Assembly: GCA_965222335.1 (NCBI GenBank)
Contig: OZ244944.1
Location: forward strand, 1,426,001 to 1,490,000
DNA length: 64,000 nt
Source: G965222335 sp965222335
Lineage (GTDB): Bacteria > Pseudomonadota > Gammaproteobacteria > Pseudomonadales > Halieaceae
Direction of reading: 5' to 3'
The translations under genes and the position numbers were made by a program. This document shows positions 43,169-52,295 of this stretch, piece by piece; the first letter of the stretch is position 1; the number at the start of each line of letters is the position of its first letter. The notes under the pieces are model-generated. The model had not been told where the DNA came from. It saw nothing but the letters and a program-made list of their open reading frames with translations, and ran no database searches.

Positions 43169-44710
43169 TCAAGGCTCTTCGCAGCTGAAGCTCTCTGCGC
43201 TATCCGGGTCACCCCCCTGGTAAACAGCCCTCGCAGGCAGGGCGCAGAGTTTGCGGCTGCGAATAATCTCGCCGCGGGCGTCGAGCTGGTGTGCCAACAC
43301 AACATCGGGAACTTCGCCCTGTTCCACCCAACGATCAATGATTTCCAGGGGATCGAATTCGTCCGCGGTCAATCCGGGTTGCTCCCAGCAATGACCAAAT
43401 CCCGGTACGTTCACAAACCGCGCCGAGTCAGTGAGTACGCGCGCGTTCGAGGCGGCCTGAACCTGCTGGAAATACGTCATCGCCCTTCCCGGGATGATCA
43501 GCGGGTCGGCCAGGCCCTGGTAGTAGAACAGGCGCGTGTTGGCAGCGGCGAGCCCATCGAGATTCGGGTCAACGGCATCGATCAGCGGTGACAGGGAATG
43601 GAGCCTGTCGATCTCATCGGCAAGCTCGTAGGCGTGGGGATCGAATGGCTCGCTGGCGGGAACGCGATAGACCAGGCGCAGGAAACCCTCGCCGGCACTC
43701 TCCCCCCAGGCCAGCTTGTCGTCGGTGCCCACAATCCAGATTGGCCAGTAAGCCTCGGAGCCTGGTTCAACCCCGGGGTATAACTGCTCGCCGTTGACCG
43801 TAGCGCCCTGGTACAAACGCTGGATGGCCGTGACTTCCGCTGCGTCAAAACAGGACTCACCTGCACCCACTCTGCATTGCAGGGCCTCAGGGGCGGGGTC
43901 ACAAAGCTCGGGACGTGACACAATACCGTCCTCAACGCCGTCCAGACTGTCGCAGCGCCGCATCACGTGTTCCACGAGCAGAGGAATTTTGCCCTGCCCG
44001 ATCACTGCAGTCCCGTCGGAATTTCGCGTCGTCTGCAGCAGCCATAGCCCGTGAATCCCGGCATTGCCGCTAAGATCGAATATACCGTCCCCTGCCGCGA
44101 TGCCGTCAAACAGCTCGGGGTAGCGCTGGGCCGCGTACAGCCCCAGACGTCCACCATTGGAACAGCCGGAGAAATAGGTTCTCCGCGGCACCTCGGCGTA
44201 ATAGCTTGATGCGAGGGACTGGCCGCTGGCTACGGCCAGGGGCATCCAGGCACCGGCGTAAAGCTCCAGTGCCCGCGGGTCGGCCAGCGCCCAGTCAGTC
44301 TCCCAGCTTGGCGCCCTGTGGCCGCTGTCGGTCTGGATCGCCGCAAACCCGTCTTTCAGGGCCTCGTTGAGGGAGTTGGAGTGACCCGGTTTGTCAGGGT
44401 CCAGGCTGCCGCAGAACCCTCCGCAGCCCGCGACCACAAACTTGCCGTTCCAGCCTGTCACCGGCAGGCGCATCACGAAGCCGACCTTGCCTTCGATCCG
44501 GCCTTCAACCTGGCAGAAGGCGGGTAGATTGTTGTGGTCGCGCAGCTCTCGGGCGCTGGTCACAGACATATCCCCCTGGGCGTGCCGGACGAGCGCTTCG
44601 CAACTGTTCGCACTGGCAGCATCGGGGCCTGCCTGGTGGCCACAGGAGGCCAGCGTGGCGGCAGCAGCCGCCGCAAGCACCCATACATGCAAGAACACTT
44701 TTGCCTTCAT
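43169..44710 (-). CDS. Tannase/feruloyl-esterase family lipoprotein
   Basis: 513 residues. Lipoprotein signal (LAAAAAATLASC). Tannase-family motifs are present: GWNGKFVVAGCGGFCG, the nucleophile FSGCSNGGRLGLYAAQRYPELFDGI, a paired-cysteine arrangement around the active site, and the late acid/base region YYQGLADPLI and VPGFGHCWEQPG. The family hydrolyses esters of aromatic acids (tannins, feruloyl or MHET-type substrates). It is in the same run as the acyl-CoA ligase and thiolases, 14 bases after the first thiolase, consistent with release of a carboxylic acid at the cell surface. Confidence 0.88.
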   Translation of the reverse strand: MKAKVFLHVWVLAAAAAATLASCGHQAGPDAASANSCEALVRHAQGDMSVTSARELRDHNNLPAFCQVEGRIEGKVGFVMRLPVTGWNGKFVVAGCGGFCGSLDPDKPGHSNSLNEALKDGFAAIQTDSGHRAPSWETDWALADPRALELYAGAWMPLAVASGQSLASSYYAEVPRRTYFSGCSNGGRLGLYAAQRYPELFDGIAAGDGIFDLSGNAGIHGLWLLQTTRNSDGTAVIGQGKIPLLVEHVMRRCDSLDGVEDGIVSRPELCDPAPEALQCRVGAGESCFDAAEVTAIQRLYQGATVNGEQLYPGVEPGSEAYWPIWIVGTDDKLAWGESAGEGFLRLVYRVPASEPFDPHAYELADEIDRLHSLSPLIDAVDPNLDGLAAANTRLFYYQGLADPLIIPGRAMTYFQQVQAASNARVLTDSARFVNVPGFGHCWEQPGLTADEFDPLEIIDRWVEQGEVPDVVLAHQLDARGEIIRSRKLCALPARAVYQGGDPDSAESFSCEEP

Positions 44711-44724
44711 TCCAGAGGGACCCT

Positions 44725-45918
44725 TCAGGCGAGGCGCTCTATCAGTAGCGCGCTCCCGGTGCCGGCGGCGCCCGCCGCGGAGACAATCCCGCGCGCAAGA
44801 TCGCGACGTTCGAGTTCATCCAGCAGGGTGCCCAGCATCATCGCGCCGGTGGCACCCATGGGATGGCCGAGGGCAATCACCCCGCCGTTGACGTTAAGTT
44901 TGTCCTCCGGGATGTCCAGCTCGCGCATCGCCATCACCGAAAGCGCGGCGAAGGCTTCGTGAATCTCGAACAGGTCAATGTCAGCGGCGCTCAGGTTGTT
45001 GTCCTGCAGCAGCGCCCGGGTGGCTTCCACGCAGCCGGACAGCACCTGCGTCGGATCGGCACCCACGGTGTTGCTGGCGACGATGCGCGCCCGTGGCCCG
45101 CCGGGCAGCTCCCCCTCACCGGCGACCAGCACCAGCGATGCCCCGTCGGCCATGGCGGGGGAGTTGCCGGCGGTATGTATGTGTTTGACCTCCGTCAGTG
45201 AAGGATGGCTATGCAACTGGTAGGCGTCGATGCCCGCCTCCCCGGCGCGCTCGAATGCCGGTGACATCGCTGCCAGACCCTCCAGCGAGGTGTCGGCGCG
45301 AATACACTCATCCTCTTCACAACGGCTGCCATCGGGCAGGTCGATGGGCACGATGGAGCGGAAATGCCCGGCAGCCCGGGCGGCCGCCGCGCGCTGCTGG
45401 CTCTGGCAGGCGATGCGGTCTGCCTCTTCCCGGCTCACCTCGAGCAGGCTGGCGACGAGGTCGGCGCCGTTACCCATCATCAGCATCTGGCATTTGGCGG
45501 CGAAAGCCGGATCCTTGAAGACCCTGGCGTCGTCCGCCAGCATGGGCACCCGGGACATCATCTCGACACCCCCACCCAGGGCGATGCGGGCGGCTCCGGC
45601 CTGCACCTTGAACGCCGCCAGGGCAACGCTGTCGATGCCCGAAGAACAGTAGCGATTAATGGTCATGCCCGGCACGCGGTAGGGCCAGCCGGCGTAGAGC
45701 AGGGAGTTCTTGGCGATATTCCCGGCCTGCTCCCCGTGCTGGGTGGCGCAGCCGAGGATGACATCATCTACCCGGGCGGAGTCGAGCTCATTGCGCTCGG
45801 TCAGCGCCGCGTAAAGTTGCTCCAGCAAGCCCTGCGGGGTGAGGGCGTGCAGGCCGCCCTCGGCCTTGGCGCGCCCGCGGGGGCTGCGGATAGCGTCGTA
45901 GATCAGGGCTTGTTTCAT
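44725..45918 (-). CDS. Thiolase (acetyl-CoA C-acyltransferase family), second catalytic Cys absent
   Basis: 397 residues. Thiolase features: start QALIYDAIRSPRGRAKAEGGL, nucleophilic Cys in NRYCSSGIDSV (C91), EIHEAFA, and GHPMGATGA. The C-terminal motif, which normally holds the acid/base cysteine (C-x-G-G-G-x-G), reads SAAGAAGTGSALLIER with alanine at that place. Such a change would impair classical thiolysis, so the enzyme may condense, use another residue, or act with its neighbour. Its ATG overlaps the stop of the upstream thiolase-like gene by four bases. Confidence 0.88.
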   Translation of the reverse strand: MKQALIYDAIRSPRGRAKAEGGLHALTPQGLLEQLYAALTERNELDSARVDDVILGCATQHGEQAGNIAKNSLLYAGWPYRVPGMTINRYCSSGIDSVALAAFKVQAGAARIALGGGVEMMSRVPMLADDARVFKDPAFAAKCQMLMMGNGADLVASLLEVSREEADRIACQSQQRAAAARAAGHFRSIVPIDLPDGSRCEEDECIRADTSLEGLAAMSPAFERAGEAGIDAYQLHSHPSLTEVKHIHTAGNSPAMADGASLVLVAGEGELPGGPRARIVASNTVGADPTQVLSGCVEATRALLQDNNLSAADIDLFEIHEAFAALSVMAMRELDIPEDKLNVNGGVIALGHPMGATGAMMLGTLLDELERRDLARGIVSAAGAAGTGSALLIERLA

Positions 45919-47147
45919 GCGTCGACTCCAATAATCAGGCTGGCACAGGTGGTGGCACTGCCACCGAGGTTGAAGGTGCCCAGGTTGCGCGCGCCGGACA
46001 GCTGGGTGTGGCCCGCCCGTCCGGTGACCTGGCGGGCGCAGTCCAGCGCCATGCGCACGCCGGTGGCGCCGACCGGGTGGCCCAGGCCGATCAGGCCGCC
46101 ACTGGGGTTGATGGGAAAGTCCCCGTCCCTTGCGATCCGGCCTTCCTCCACGGCTTTCCAGCTCTCGCCTGGGGCGGTCAGACCGCTGTGGTCAATGGCC
46201 ATGTACTCGGTGACCGAAAAGCAGTCGTGGGTTTCCAGGCCGTCCAGGTCGGTCACCGCCTCCATGCCCGCGCGCTGCAGCGCATCGCGGAACATGTCGC
46301 GCACGTGGGGGAAGAGCAGGGGCTGCCCCGCGCTGAGCTGCAGTTTACGCTCCAGTGACAGGGGTGCCGAGCGGTGGCCCCAACCCTTGATTCGGGGGAT
46401 TTCCGCGAGGCTCATACCGCGGTCACTGGCGTAATCGCGCGCCGCGGCCTCCCCGGCCAGGATGACACAGGCCGCGCCGTCGGTGATCTGGCCGCAGTCG
46501 AACTTGCGCACCCGGCCCTCCACCACGGGGTTGAGTGTGTCGTCCAGGCTGAAACAGCCCGCCGGGAACTGCCAGCTGCGGGTCTGGGCGAAGGGATTAT
46601 CCCGGGCATTGCCGAAGTTGATTTCAGCGATACGCAGCAGGTGATCCGGGTCGATGCCGTGGCGCTGCTCATACTCTCGGGTGATGCGGTCAAACATGAA
46701 GGGCCAGGGGAAATTGCAGTCGGTGGCCTCGTGGCCCTGCCAGCGCGCCGCACCGAGGTGGGCGGCGCCGGTGCGGCCATCAACGTTGCGCATCAGCTCC
46801 AGGCCCAGCACTGCCGCAGTCTGGTAATGGCCGGCCTCGATATCGCGCATGGCCGCCAGGATCGCCATTGACCCCGAGGCGCAGGCGGCTTCGTGGCGTG
46901 ACGTGGGGATGCCGTTCAGTTCCGGGTAGACCTCGGCGAAGAAGCCGTTGAGCAGACCCTGGCCCGCGAACAGGTCACCCACGAAATTCCCCACGTGGCC
47001 CACTTCAATGGCGCCGGGTTCGATGCCGGCGTCATCCACGCCGGCCTGCAGCGTTTCGGCGAACATGTCATAGATTTCCAGGCCCTCGCGGGCCCAGTTG
47101 CGAGCGAAGTCGGTCTGGGCGCCGCCCAGGATATAAATCGCACTCAT
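45915..47147 (-). CDS. SCP-x-type thiolase-like protein
   Basis: 410 residues, thiolase superfamily, closest in look to SCP-x/acetyl-CoA acetyltransferase-like enzymes used on branched or steroid side chains. Cys in HEAACASGSMAI (C89), THDCFSVTEYM in the position of the HEAF histidine motif, and NPSGGLIGLGHPVGATG; ends in FNLGGSATTCASLIIG. Overlaps both neighbours by four bases (ligase upstream, thiolase downstream), giving a tight three-gene unit. Two adjacent thiolase genes may form one hetero-complex or act on different chain positions. Confidence 0.88.
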   Translation of the reverse strand: MSAIYILGGAQTDFARNWAREGLEIYDMFAETLQAGVDDAGIEPGAIEVGHVGNFVGDLFAGQGLLNGFFAEVYPELNGIPTSRHEAACASGSMAILAAMRDIEAGHYQTAAVLGLELMRNVDGRTGAAHLGAARWQGHEATDCNFPWPFMFDRITREYEQRHGIDPDHLLRIAEINFGNARDNPFAQTRSWQFPAGCFSLDDTLNPVVEGRVRKFDCGQITDGAACVILAGEAAARDYASDRGMSLAEIPRIKGWGHRSAPLSLERKLQLSAGQPLLFPHVRDMFRDALQRAGMEAVTDLDGLETHDCFSVTEYMAIDHSGLTAPGESWKAVEEGRIARDGDFPINPSGGLIGLGHPVGATGVRMALDCARQVTGRAGHTQLSGARNLGTFNLGGSATTCASLIIGVDA

Positions 47148-48814
47148 GTTGTCGGCCTCTCTTTGACTATGGCTTGCAGCTCACCCCGGACAACCTTGCC
47201 CAGCGGGTTGCGCGGCAGCGCGTCGATGATCTCAAGTCGTTCCGGCAGCTTGAACTTGGCCACGCCCTGGTCCAGCAGCCACTGGCAAAGGCTGTCCAGC
47301 GTGGGCGCATCGTGCCCTGGCTCCGGCACCACGCAGGCGCAGACTTTCTCTTCCAGCACCGGGTCCGGGTAGGCGCAGACCGCCGCTTCGCGCAGGCCCG
47401 GGAAAGCCTCGAGCACGGTATCGAGGTCCGAGGGTGAAATTTTCATGCCGCCACGGTTGATGATGTCCTTGCAGCGGCCAACGATGCGGTAGTAATTGGG
47501 CGGGTCACCGCAGATCTCCACCATGTCCCCGGTGCGGAACAGGCCCTCCGCGGTAAACACCCCCTCCCCGTCGTGGCCGAGGTAGCCGTCGAACACGGCA
47601 GGCCCGGCGATACACAGCTCACCGGGCACCCCGGCCTCGGTGATCTCCAGACCACTGTCGGGGTCGATAACGCGGGTGGTCGTGGAAGCGTGCGCCTCCC
47701 CCTGCCAGGGCATGTCGGGGACTCCCAGCCGCGGAAACAGGCTCGCGCGGTATTCCGGGCTCGGCGCGTTCGCCGGGGTCGAGAACAGGCTGATGCCTTC
47801 GTTGGAGCCGTAAAAATTGACGATCGCCTTGCCGTAGTCTTCTTCGATGGTCTTGATCATGGCCGCTGACAGTGGCACCGAGCCAGAACCGAAGGCGCGC
47901 AGGGCACTGAAGTCCCCTGCCCGCCACATTTCCGGGGATTTCGCGAGCTGGTTCAGGAGGGCGGGCGGCGCGATGGTGAAGGTAGCCTTCTCCTCCTGCA
48001 GCTGACGCAGGTAGATGGCCGGGTCCAGGGGATGGTGCAGTACCAGGGTCGCGCCCAGTAAGGCCGCAGGAAACAGAAAGCCGCCGAGTGCTGCCATGTT
48101 GATCAGCGGAAACGGCGCCAGAAGGGTCTCCCCCTCGCGGTAATCGCCCGCAGCCATGGTGTTGCGCGCAATGGCCAGCCACATATTGTGCGACCGCGGC
48201 ACACCCTTGGGGGTGCCGGTGGTGCCGGAGGTCCAGCACATGGTGACAATATCGTTGGCGTCTACCGGGTGGGCACCCCTGTGGCTTGCCAGCGCTGCCG
48301 GGTCATTCGCGACCGGCTCCGCGTGCAGTTCCTCACCCAGTGCCCATACCGGCACCTCGGGCAGTGCTGCCGCGGCCCTGGCGGCGAGGTCTTCACCGCG
48401 AAAGTTGCGCAGGCTGATCAGCGCCGCGGGCTTGAGCGCCTGCGCGAACTGGCGTATTTCGTGGGCGCCATACTGTACCGGCAGGGGCGAGACAATCGCG
48501 CCAATCTGGCTGCAGGCATGGTACAGCGCCACCAGCTCGCTGACGTTGGGCAGCTGGATCAGCACGGCATCGTCCTGTCTGACACCCAGGGCCAGCAGTT
48601 CGACGGCCATGCTCTCACTCAGCGAGCGCAGTTCGGAGAAGCTCAGGCGTTGCGGCGCCAGGCTGGTCAATTCCTCTTTGTTGGGCGGGTCGACCACTGC
48701 GGTCCGCCCGGCGTGCCTGTCTGCCTGCGCAAACATCAGGCCGTGCAGGGTTTCCTCGCCCCAGTAGCCCGCTTCGGTCATGGCGCGAATGCGCGCCGCT
48801 GTGCTCGTTTTCAT
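47144..48814 (-). CDS. AMP-forming acyl-CoA synthetase
   Basis: 556 residues, ANL superfamily; activates a carboxylic acid to its CoA ester through an acyl-AMP. Motifs: P-loop TSGTTGTPKGVPRSH (about residue 183), FYGSNEG, YRTGD-equivalent LFRTGDMVEI, and the C-terminal GRCKDIINRGGMKISP plus the catalytic lysine region ALPRNPLGKVVRGEL. The frame is open to 49330, but ATG 48814 has AAGGAG seven bases upstream and the family start (ARIRAMTEAGYWGEETL) follows. It lies one base after the nitronate-monooxygenase stop. Substrate probably an aromatic or terpenoid acid, given the neighbours. Confidence 0.92.
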   Translation of the reverse strand: MKTSTAARIRAMTEAGYWGEETLHGLMFAQADRHAGRTAVVDPPNKEELTSLAPQRLSFSELRSLSESMAVELLALGVRQDDAVLIQLPNVSELVALYHACSQIGAIVSPLPVQYGAHEIRQFAQALKPAALISLRNFRGEDLAARAAAALPEVPVWALGEELHAEPVANDPAALASHRGAHPVDANDIVTMCWTSGTTGTPKGVPRSHNMWLAIARNTMAAGDYREGETLLAPFPLINMAALGGFLFPAALLGATLVLHHPLDPAIYLRQLQEEKATFTIAPPALLNQLAKSPEMWRAGDFSALRAFGSGSVPLSAAMIKTIEEDYGKAIVNFYGSNEGISLFSTPANAPSPEYRASLFPRLGVPDMPWQGEAHASTTTRVIDPDSGLEITEAGVPGELCIAGPAVFDGYLGHDGEGVFTAEGLFRTGDMVEICGDPPNYYRIVGRCKDIINRGGMKISPSDLDTVLEAFPGLREAAVCAYPDPVLEEKVCACVVPEPGHDAPTLDSLCQWLLDQGVAKFKLPERLEIIDALPRNPLGKVVRGELQAIVKERPTT

Positions 48815-48815
48815 C

Positions 48816-49736
48816 TTAAGGCTCCTTACACGCGGCCTGGTATTCCACCACCAGGCGTGCGACCAGTTGCGCGATGGGCAGGATGTCGTCGATGGCGCCG
48901 GCACCCTGCCCGGCGGCCCAGACGTCGCGCCAGCGCTTGGCGTCGCTCGCACTACCGGTGATGTCGATATTCCCGGGCGCGGGCATGTTGTCCGGGTCGT
49001 AGCCCGCTTTCTCGAGGCTGCCTCGCAGCCAGTTGGCCTTGACCCCGGTAAGGGCGTCGGAACAGACGATGTCCTCGCCCGTGGCCGCGACCAGCATCTC
49101 CTTGTATTCCTGCACCGCCAGGCTCTCCTCGGTGGCGATAAAGCGGGTTCCCAGGTAGGCGTAGGTAGCGCCCAGCACCTCGGCGGCGCGGATGGCGCGT
49201 CCGGAGGAGATACCGCCCCCAAGCACAATGGGGCCGTCCCAGAAACGGCGCACTTCCTCGACAAAGGCGAAGCCGGACAGCTGGCCAGTGTGCCCTCCTG
49301 CGCCTGCCGCCACGAGTACCAGGCCATCAACGCCGGCGTCGATCGCCTTGCGCGCGAACCGGGTGTTGATCACGTCGGCATAGATCTGGCCACCGTAGTC
49401 GTGCACCGCTTCCACCGCATCGCGCGGGCTGCCGAGCGCCGAGATCACCAGGGGGGCCCGGTACTTCACCGCCAGCGCCAGGTCATCATCCCGGCGCTGG
49501 TTGGAGCGGTGCATCATCAGGTTGATGGCCCAGGGGGCATCGCGGCCCGGGTCGAGGGCAGTGGTGATTTCCACCAGCCAGGCCTCCAGGTCCGATAGGC
49601 TGCGTGCGTTCAGGGACGGGAAGCTGCCCACCACACCCGCCCTGCAGCTGGCGATCACCATGGCCGGGCCGGACTGCAGGAACATCGGGGCCTGGAAGGC
49701 CGGTATCTTCAGGTTGGGTAGCGGTGTCTGGGTCAT
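48816..49736 (-). CDS. Nitronate monooxygenase-type flavoprotein
   Basis: 306 residues, NMO/2-nitropropane dioxygenase family (FMN, TIM barrel). Visible: start GPAMVIASCRAGVVGSFPSLNARS, LVLVAAGAGGHTGQLSGFAFVEEV with the conserved His, PIVLGGGISSGRAIRAAEVLGA and AYLGTRFIATEES. Many members are enoyl-type or unknown oxidoreductases rather than true nitronate enzymes, and in fatty-acid or steroid clusters they are likely to act on CoA or enone substrates. Placed between DUF1295 and the acyl-CoA ligase in a tight minus-strand run. Confidence 0.88.
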   Translation of the reverse strand: MTQTPLPNLKIPAFQAPMFLQSGPAMVIASCRAGVVGSFPSLNARSLSDLEAWLVEITTALDPGRDAPWAINLMMHRSNQRRDDDLALAVKYRAPLVISALGSPRDAVEAVHDYGGQIYADVINTRFARKAIDAGVDGLVLVAAGAGGHTGQLSGFAFVEEVRRFWDGPIVLGGGISSGRAIRAAEVLGATYAYLGTRFIATEESLAVQEYKEMLVAATGEDIVCSDALTGVKANWLRGSLEKAGYDPDNMPAPGNIDITGSASDAKRWRDVWAAGQGAGAIDDILPIAQLVARLVVEYQAACKEP

Positions 49737-49785
49737 GGTTGTCTTACTGTAGCTCAGGGATGGGCTTGGTGGTGTGCCGGGAGGC

Positions 49786-50580
49786 TCAGGCCAGGTTGCG
49801 CGGCGGCAATGGCACCAGGCCGCTGGTGCGTGCCATATAGTCGCGGTAGGCGGGCTTTTCGCGCGCCAGCTTTTTATCGAGAGTCGCCTGCCCGGTCACG
49901 TTGATCACCAGGTGGCTGTACGCCAGGGGACCGATGATGGTGAGGAAACCCCAGGGCACCTCGCAGGCCACCAGGTAAATGCCCCACCAAACGCAGAGCT
50001 CGCCGAAATAGTTGGGGTGCCGGGAGTAGCGCCAAAGGCCGCTGTCGAGCACCCGCCCCCGGGACTCGGGGTCGGCGCGAAAGCGCGTGAGCTGCAGGTC
50101 AGCAATGGTTTCACAGGCCAGGCCCAGCAGCCAGATCAGGACACCGGCCGCCGCGAGCCAGCCGGGGGATATGCCCGCTGCCCCCTGCATCGCCACCTGC
50201 ACGGGCAGGGCCACCAGCCAGATGACCACGCCCTGCAGGAGAAAGACCTTGCGCAGGCTCAGCCAGATAAAGGCCCGCTCATCCCCGACCCAGTTGCGTA
50301 ACTTGCTGTAGCGCGGATCTTCACCGTGGCCCCAGTTGCGGCGGACCAGGTGCCAGCTCATGCGCAGGCCCCAGGCCAGCACCATCCCCAGCAGCAGCCA
50401 CTGCAGGCTGCCGCCGGCAGGAGAAAGGGCCAGGCTCAGCCCCGCCACGGCCACCAGCAGCAGGGCAAACGCCATATCGATGATGCTGACATCACGCAGG
50501 GGAATACTCAGCAGCCACAACAGAACCACGGCACCCAGCACCAGCGCGCCGTTGACAGCGAGTACAGTTTCAAGGGGCAT
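49786..50580 (-). CDS. DUF1295 / steroid 5-alpha-reductase-like membrane protein
   Basis: 264 residues, about six membrane helices (for example LVLGAVVLLWLLSIPL, MAFALLLVAVAGLSLAL, LAAAGVLIWLLGLACETIADL). The family signature WRYSRHPNYFGELCVWWGIYL near residue 183 marks the NADPH-dependent steroid 5-alpha-reductase / isoprenylcysteine methyltransferase-like group (DUF1295). First gene of the minus-strand catabolic run, with a promoter region shared with the carotenoid oxygenase. A reductase for a hydrophobic, steroid- or isoprenoid-like substrate is plausible but unproved. Confidence 0.87.
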   Translation of the reverse strand: MPLETVLAVNGALVLGAVVLLWLLSIPLRDVSIIDMAFALLLVAVAGLSLALSPAGGSLQWLLLGMVLAWGLRMSWHLVRRNWGHGEDPRYSKLRNWVGDERAFIWLSLRKVFLLQGVVIWLVALPVQVAMQGAAGISPGWLAAAGVLIWLLGLACETIADLQLTRFRADPESRGRVLDSGLWRYSRHPNYFGELCVWWGIYLVACEVPWGFLTIIGPLAYSHLVINVTGQATLDKKLAREKPAYRDYMARTSGLVPLPPRNLA

Positions 50581-50607
50581 TCGGCCCTCCGGAAAAGTTA
50601 TTCTCAG

Positions 50608-50641
50608 TCACTTGTGTAACAAGACTATATGGGCTAGTCTT
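50608..50641. promoter_or_regulatory. Overlapping dyads at the divergent DUF1295 / carotenoid oxygenase promoter
   Basis: Two overlapping inverted repeats: CTTGT-GTA-ACAAG (50611-50623) and AAGACTA-N7-TAGTCTT (50621-50641). The segment TCACTTGTGTAACAAGAC then TATATG resembles the upstream region of the aldehyde dehydrogenase (55667-55691). Likely operator for a regulator common to both; the tandem HxlR protein coded at 54720 is the obvious candidate. Inference from sequence likeness only. Confidence 0.5.
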
Positions 50642-50709
50642 TTTACGCAAGCTTTGATGTCACCGCGCCAGAACACCGGAAGCGTGACCAATAATGAAGG
50701 GAGCCAGCC

Positions 50710-52233
50710 ATGCAGCCTCAGCGCAAATTCAGCGAATACCCCTCGGTCGAGCAATGTATCGGCGGGGCAGCGGATTTCGACGACACCCAGCCCTGGATCT
50801 ACGAGCACGACAACCCCTACCTCCACGGGGTGTATGCACCGACAACCAGCGAGCTGAGCACGCACAACCTCGTGGTGGAGGGCGAACTGCCCCCGGATCT
50901 GTATGGCGCCTACTTTCGCAACGGCCCCAATCCACAGTTCGAACCGAAGAATCGCTATCACCCCTTCGATGGCGACGGCATGATCCATGGCGTTTACTTC
51001 TCGGGCGGCGAGGCCTCCTACCGCAACCGCTACGTCGAGACCCTGGCGCTGCGCGAGGAGCGGGCTTCCGGGCGCTCCGTGTCGCCCGGGGTGATGGGCC
51101 CCTTCGACTATTCGCTGTCGCCCTTTGGCATTAAAGACACCTCCAACACGGACGTGTTTTTCTACAACAACGACCTGATGAGCCTGTGGTACAACGCCGG
51201 CCACCCCTACCGGGTAACCGCGGAGGACCTCTCGACCCGCGGCTATTTCGACCTGGAGGGTCGCAATCACCGGCGTATGTCCGCCCATTCCAAGGTGGAC
51301 CCGCACACCGGCGAGCTGCTGTTTTTCGACTACGGCGACGAGCCACCCTTCATGACCTATGGCGTGGCCGACGCCTCGGGCCGCCTGAAGCACGAGGTCG
51401 CCATCGACCTGCCCGGCCCCCGGCTGCCCCACGACATCGGCGTGAGCCGCAACTACACCGTGCTCCATGACCTGCCTTTCTTCCATGACATGGACGTGTT
51501 GCGCCAGCACGGCTACCGCGTGCTGACCTTTCATCGCGACATTCCCACGCGCTTCGGGGTGATCCCGCGCCACGGGCAGGGCGTTGATGTGCGCTGGTTC
51601 GAGTGCGAACCCTGTTACATCCTGCACACCAGCAACTGCTGGGAAGAGGGTGACTGGCTGTTCATGGACGGATGCCGCTCCACCAACCCCATGCCTGCCG
51701 CGCGGGAAGGTGAGGGAGAGCTGGCCCATATGCTGGCGTACATGCGCCTGGAGGCCAACAACTATCGCTGGGCGTTCAACCTGCGTACCGGAGAGGTCCG
51801 GGAGGGCGCCATCGATGACCTGAACACCGAGTTCAACAAGACCAACCCGCTGTATATGGGGGTAAAAGGCCGCTTCGCCTATCACCAGCGCATTCCGCTG
51901 CACCACGAGGGTGGCCTGACCCTGCGCTTTACCGGCCTGGTCAAGTACGACAACGACAGCGGACAGCGCTGGCAGTGGGACTACGGCCCGGGCGTCTTTG
52001 GTAGCGAGGCCGTATTTGCACCACGCAAGGGTGCCACCGCCGCCTCCCCGGAGGATGACGGTTACGTGGTCACCCTGGTGACCGACAGCAACGACTGGCA
52101 GTCCTACTGCCTGGTATTCGATGCCACGGACATCGCTGCAGGGCCGCTCGCACGCGTGCGGCTGCCCCATCGTGTCCCCTTTGGCTTCCATGCTACCTGG
52201 GCCCGGGGAGAAGACATGTACCCCGCTGCCTAG
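50710..52233 (+). CDS. Carotenoid cleavage oxygenase (RPE65/CCD family)
   Basis: 507 residues, non-haem iron dioxygenase that cuts C=C bonds in carotenoids, apocarotenoids or stilbenes. Family motifs: GAYFRNGPNPQFEPKNRYHPFDGDGMIHGV, HSKVDPHTGELLFFDYG, HDLPFFHDMDV, and the C-terminal VPFGFHATW, giving the iron-binding histidines. No signal peptide, so cytoplasmic. GAAGGGAG precedes the ATG by about seven bases. Divergent from DUF1295 and followed by a TonB receptor 62 bases on. With the receptor and the acyl-CoA genes it suggests uptake and cleavage of a polyene or stilbene-like compound. Confidence 0.92.
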   Translation: MQPQRKFSEYPSVEQCIGGAADFDDTQPWIYEHDNPYLHGVYAPTTSELSTHNLVVEGELPPDLYGAYFRNGPNPQFEPKNRYHPFDGDGMIHGVYFSGGEASYRNRYVETLALREERASGRSVSPGVMGPFDYSLSPFGIKDTSNTDVFFYNNDLMSLWYNAGHPYRVTAEDLSTRGYFDLEGRNHRRMSAHSKVDPHTGELLFFDYGDEPPFMTYGVADASGRLKHEVAIDLPGPRLPHDIGVSRNYTVLHDLPFFHDMDVLRQHGYRVLTFHRDIPTRFGVIPRHGQGVDVRWFECEPCYILHTSNCWEEGDWLFMDGCRSTNPMPAAREGEGELAHMLAYMRLEANNYRWAFNLRTGEVREGAIDDLNTEFNKTNPLYMGVKGRFAYHQRIPLHHEGGLTLRFTGLVKYDNDSGQRWQWDYGPGVFGSEAVFAPRKGATAASPEDDGYVVTLVTDSNDWQSYCLVFDATDIAAGPLARVRLPHRVPFGFHATWARGEDMYPAA

Positions 52234-52295
52234 GATCGCTGGCTGACTCGGCAACGCGTGAAACTCTAACAAAGATAAAACCGCAAGAGGTCATT

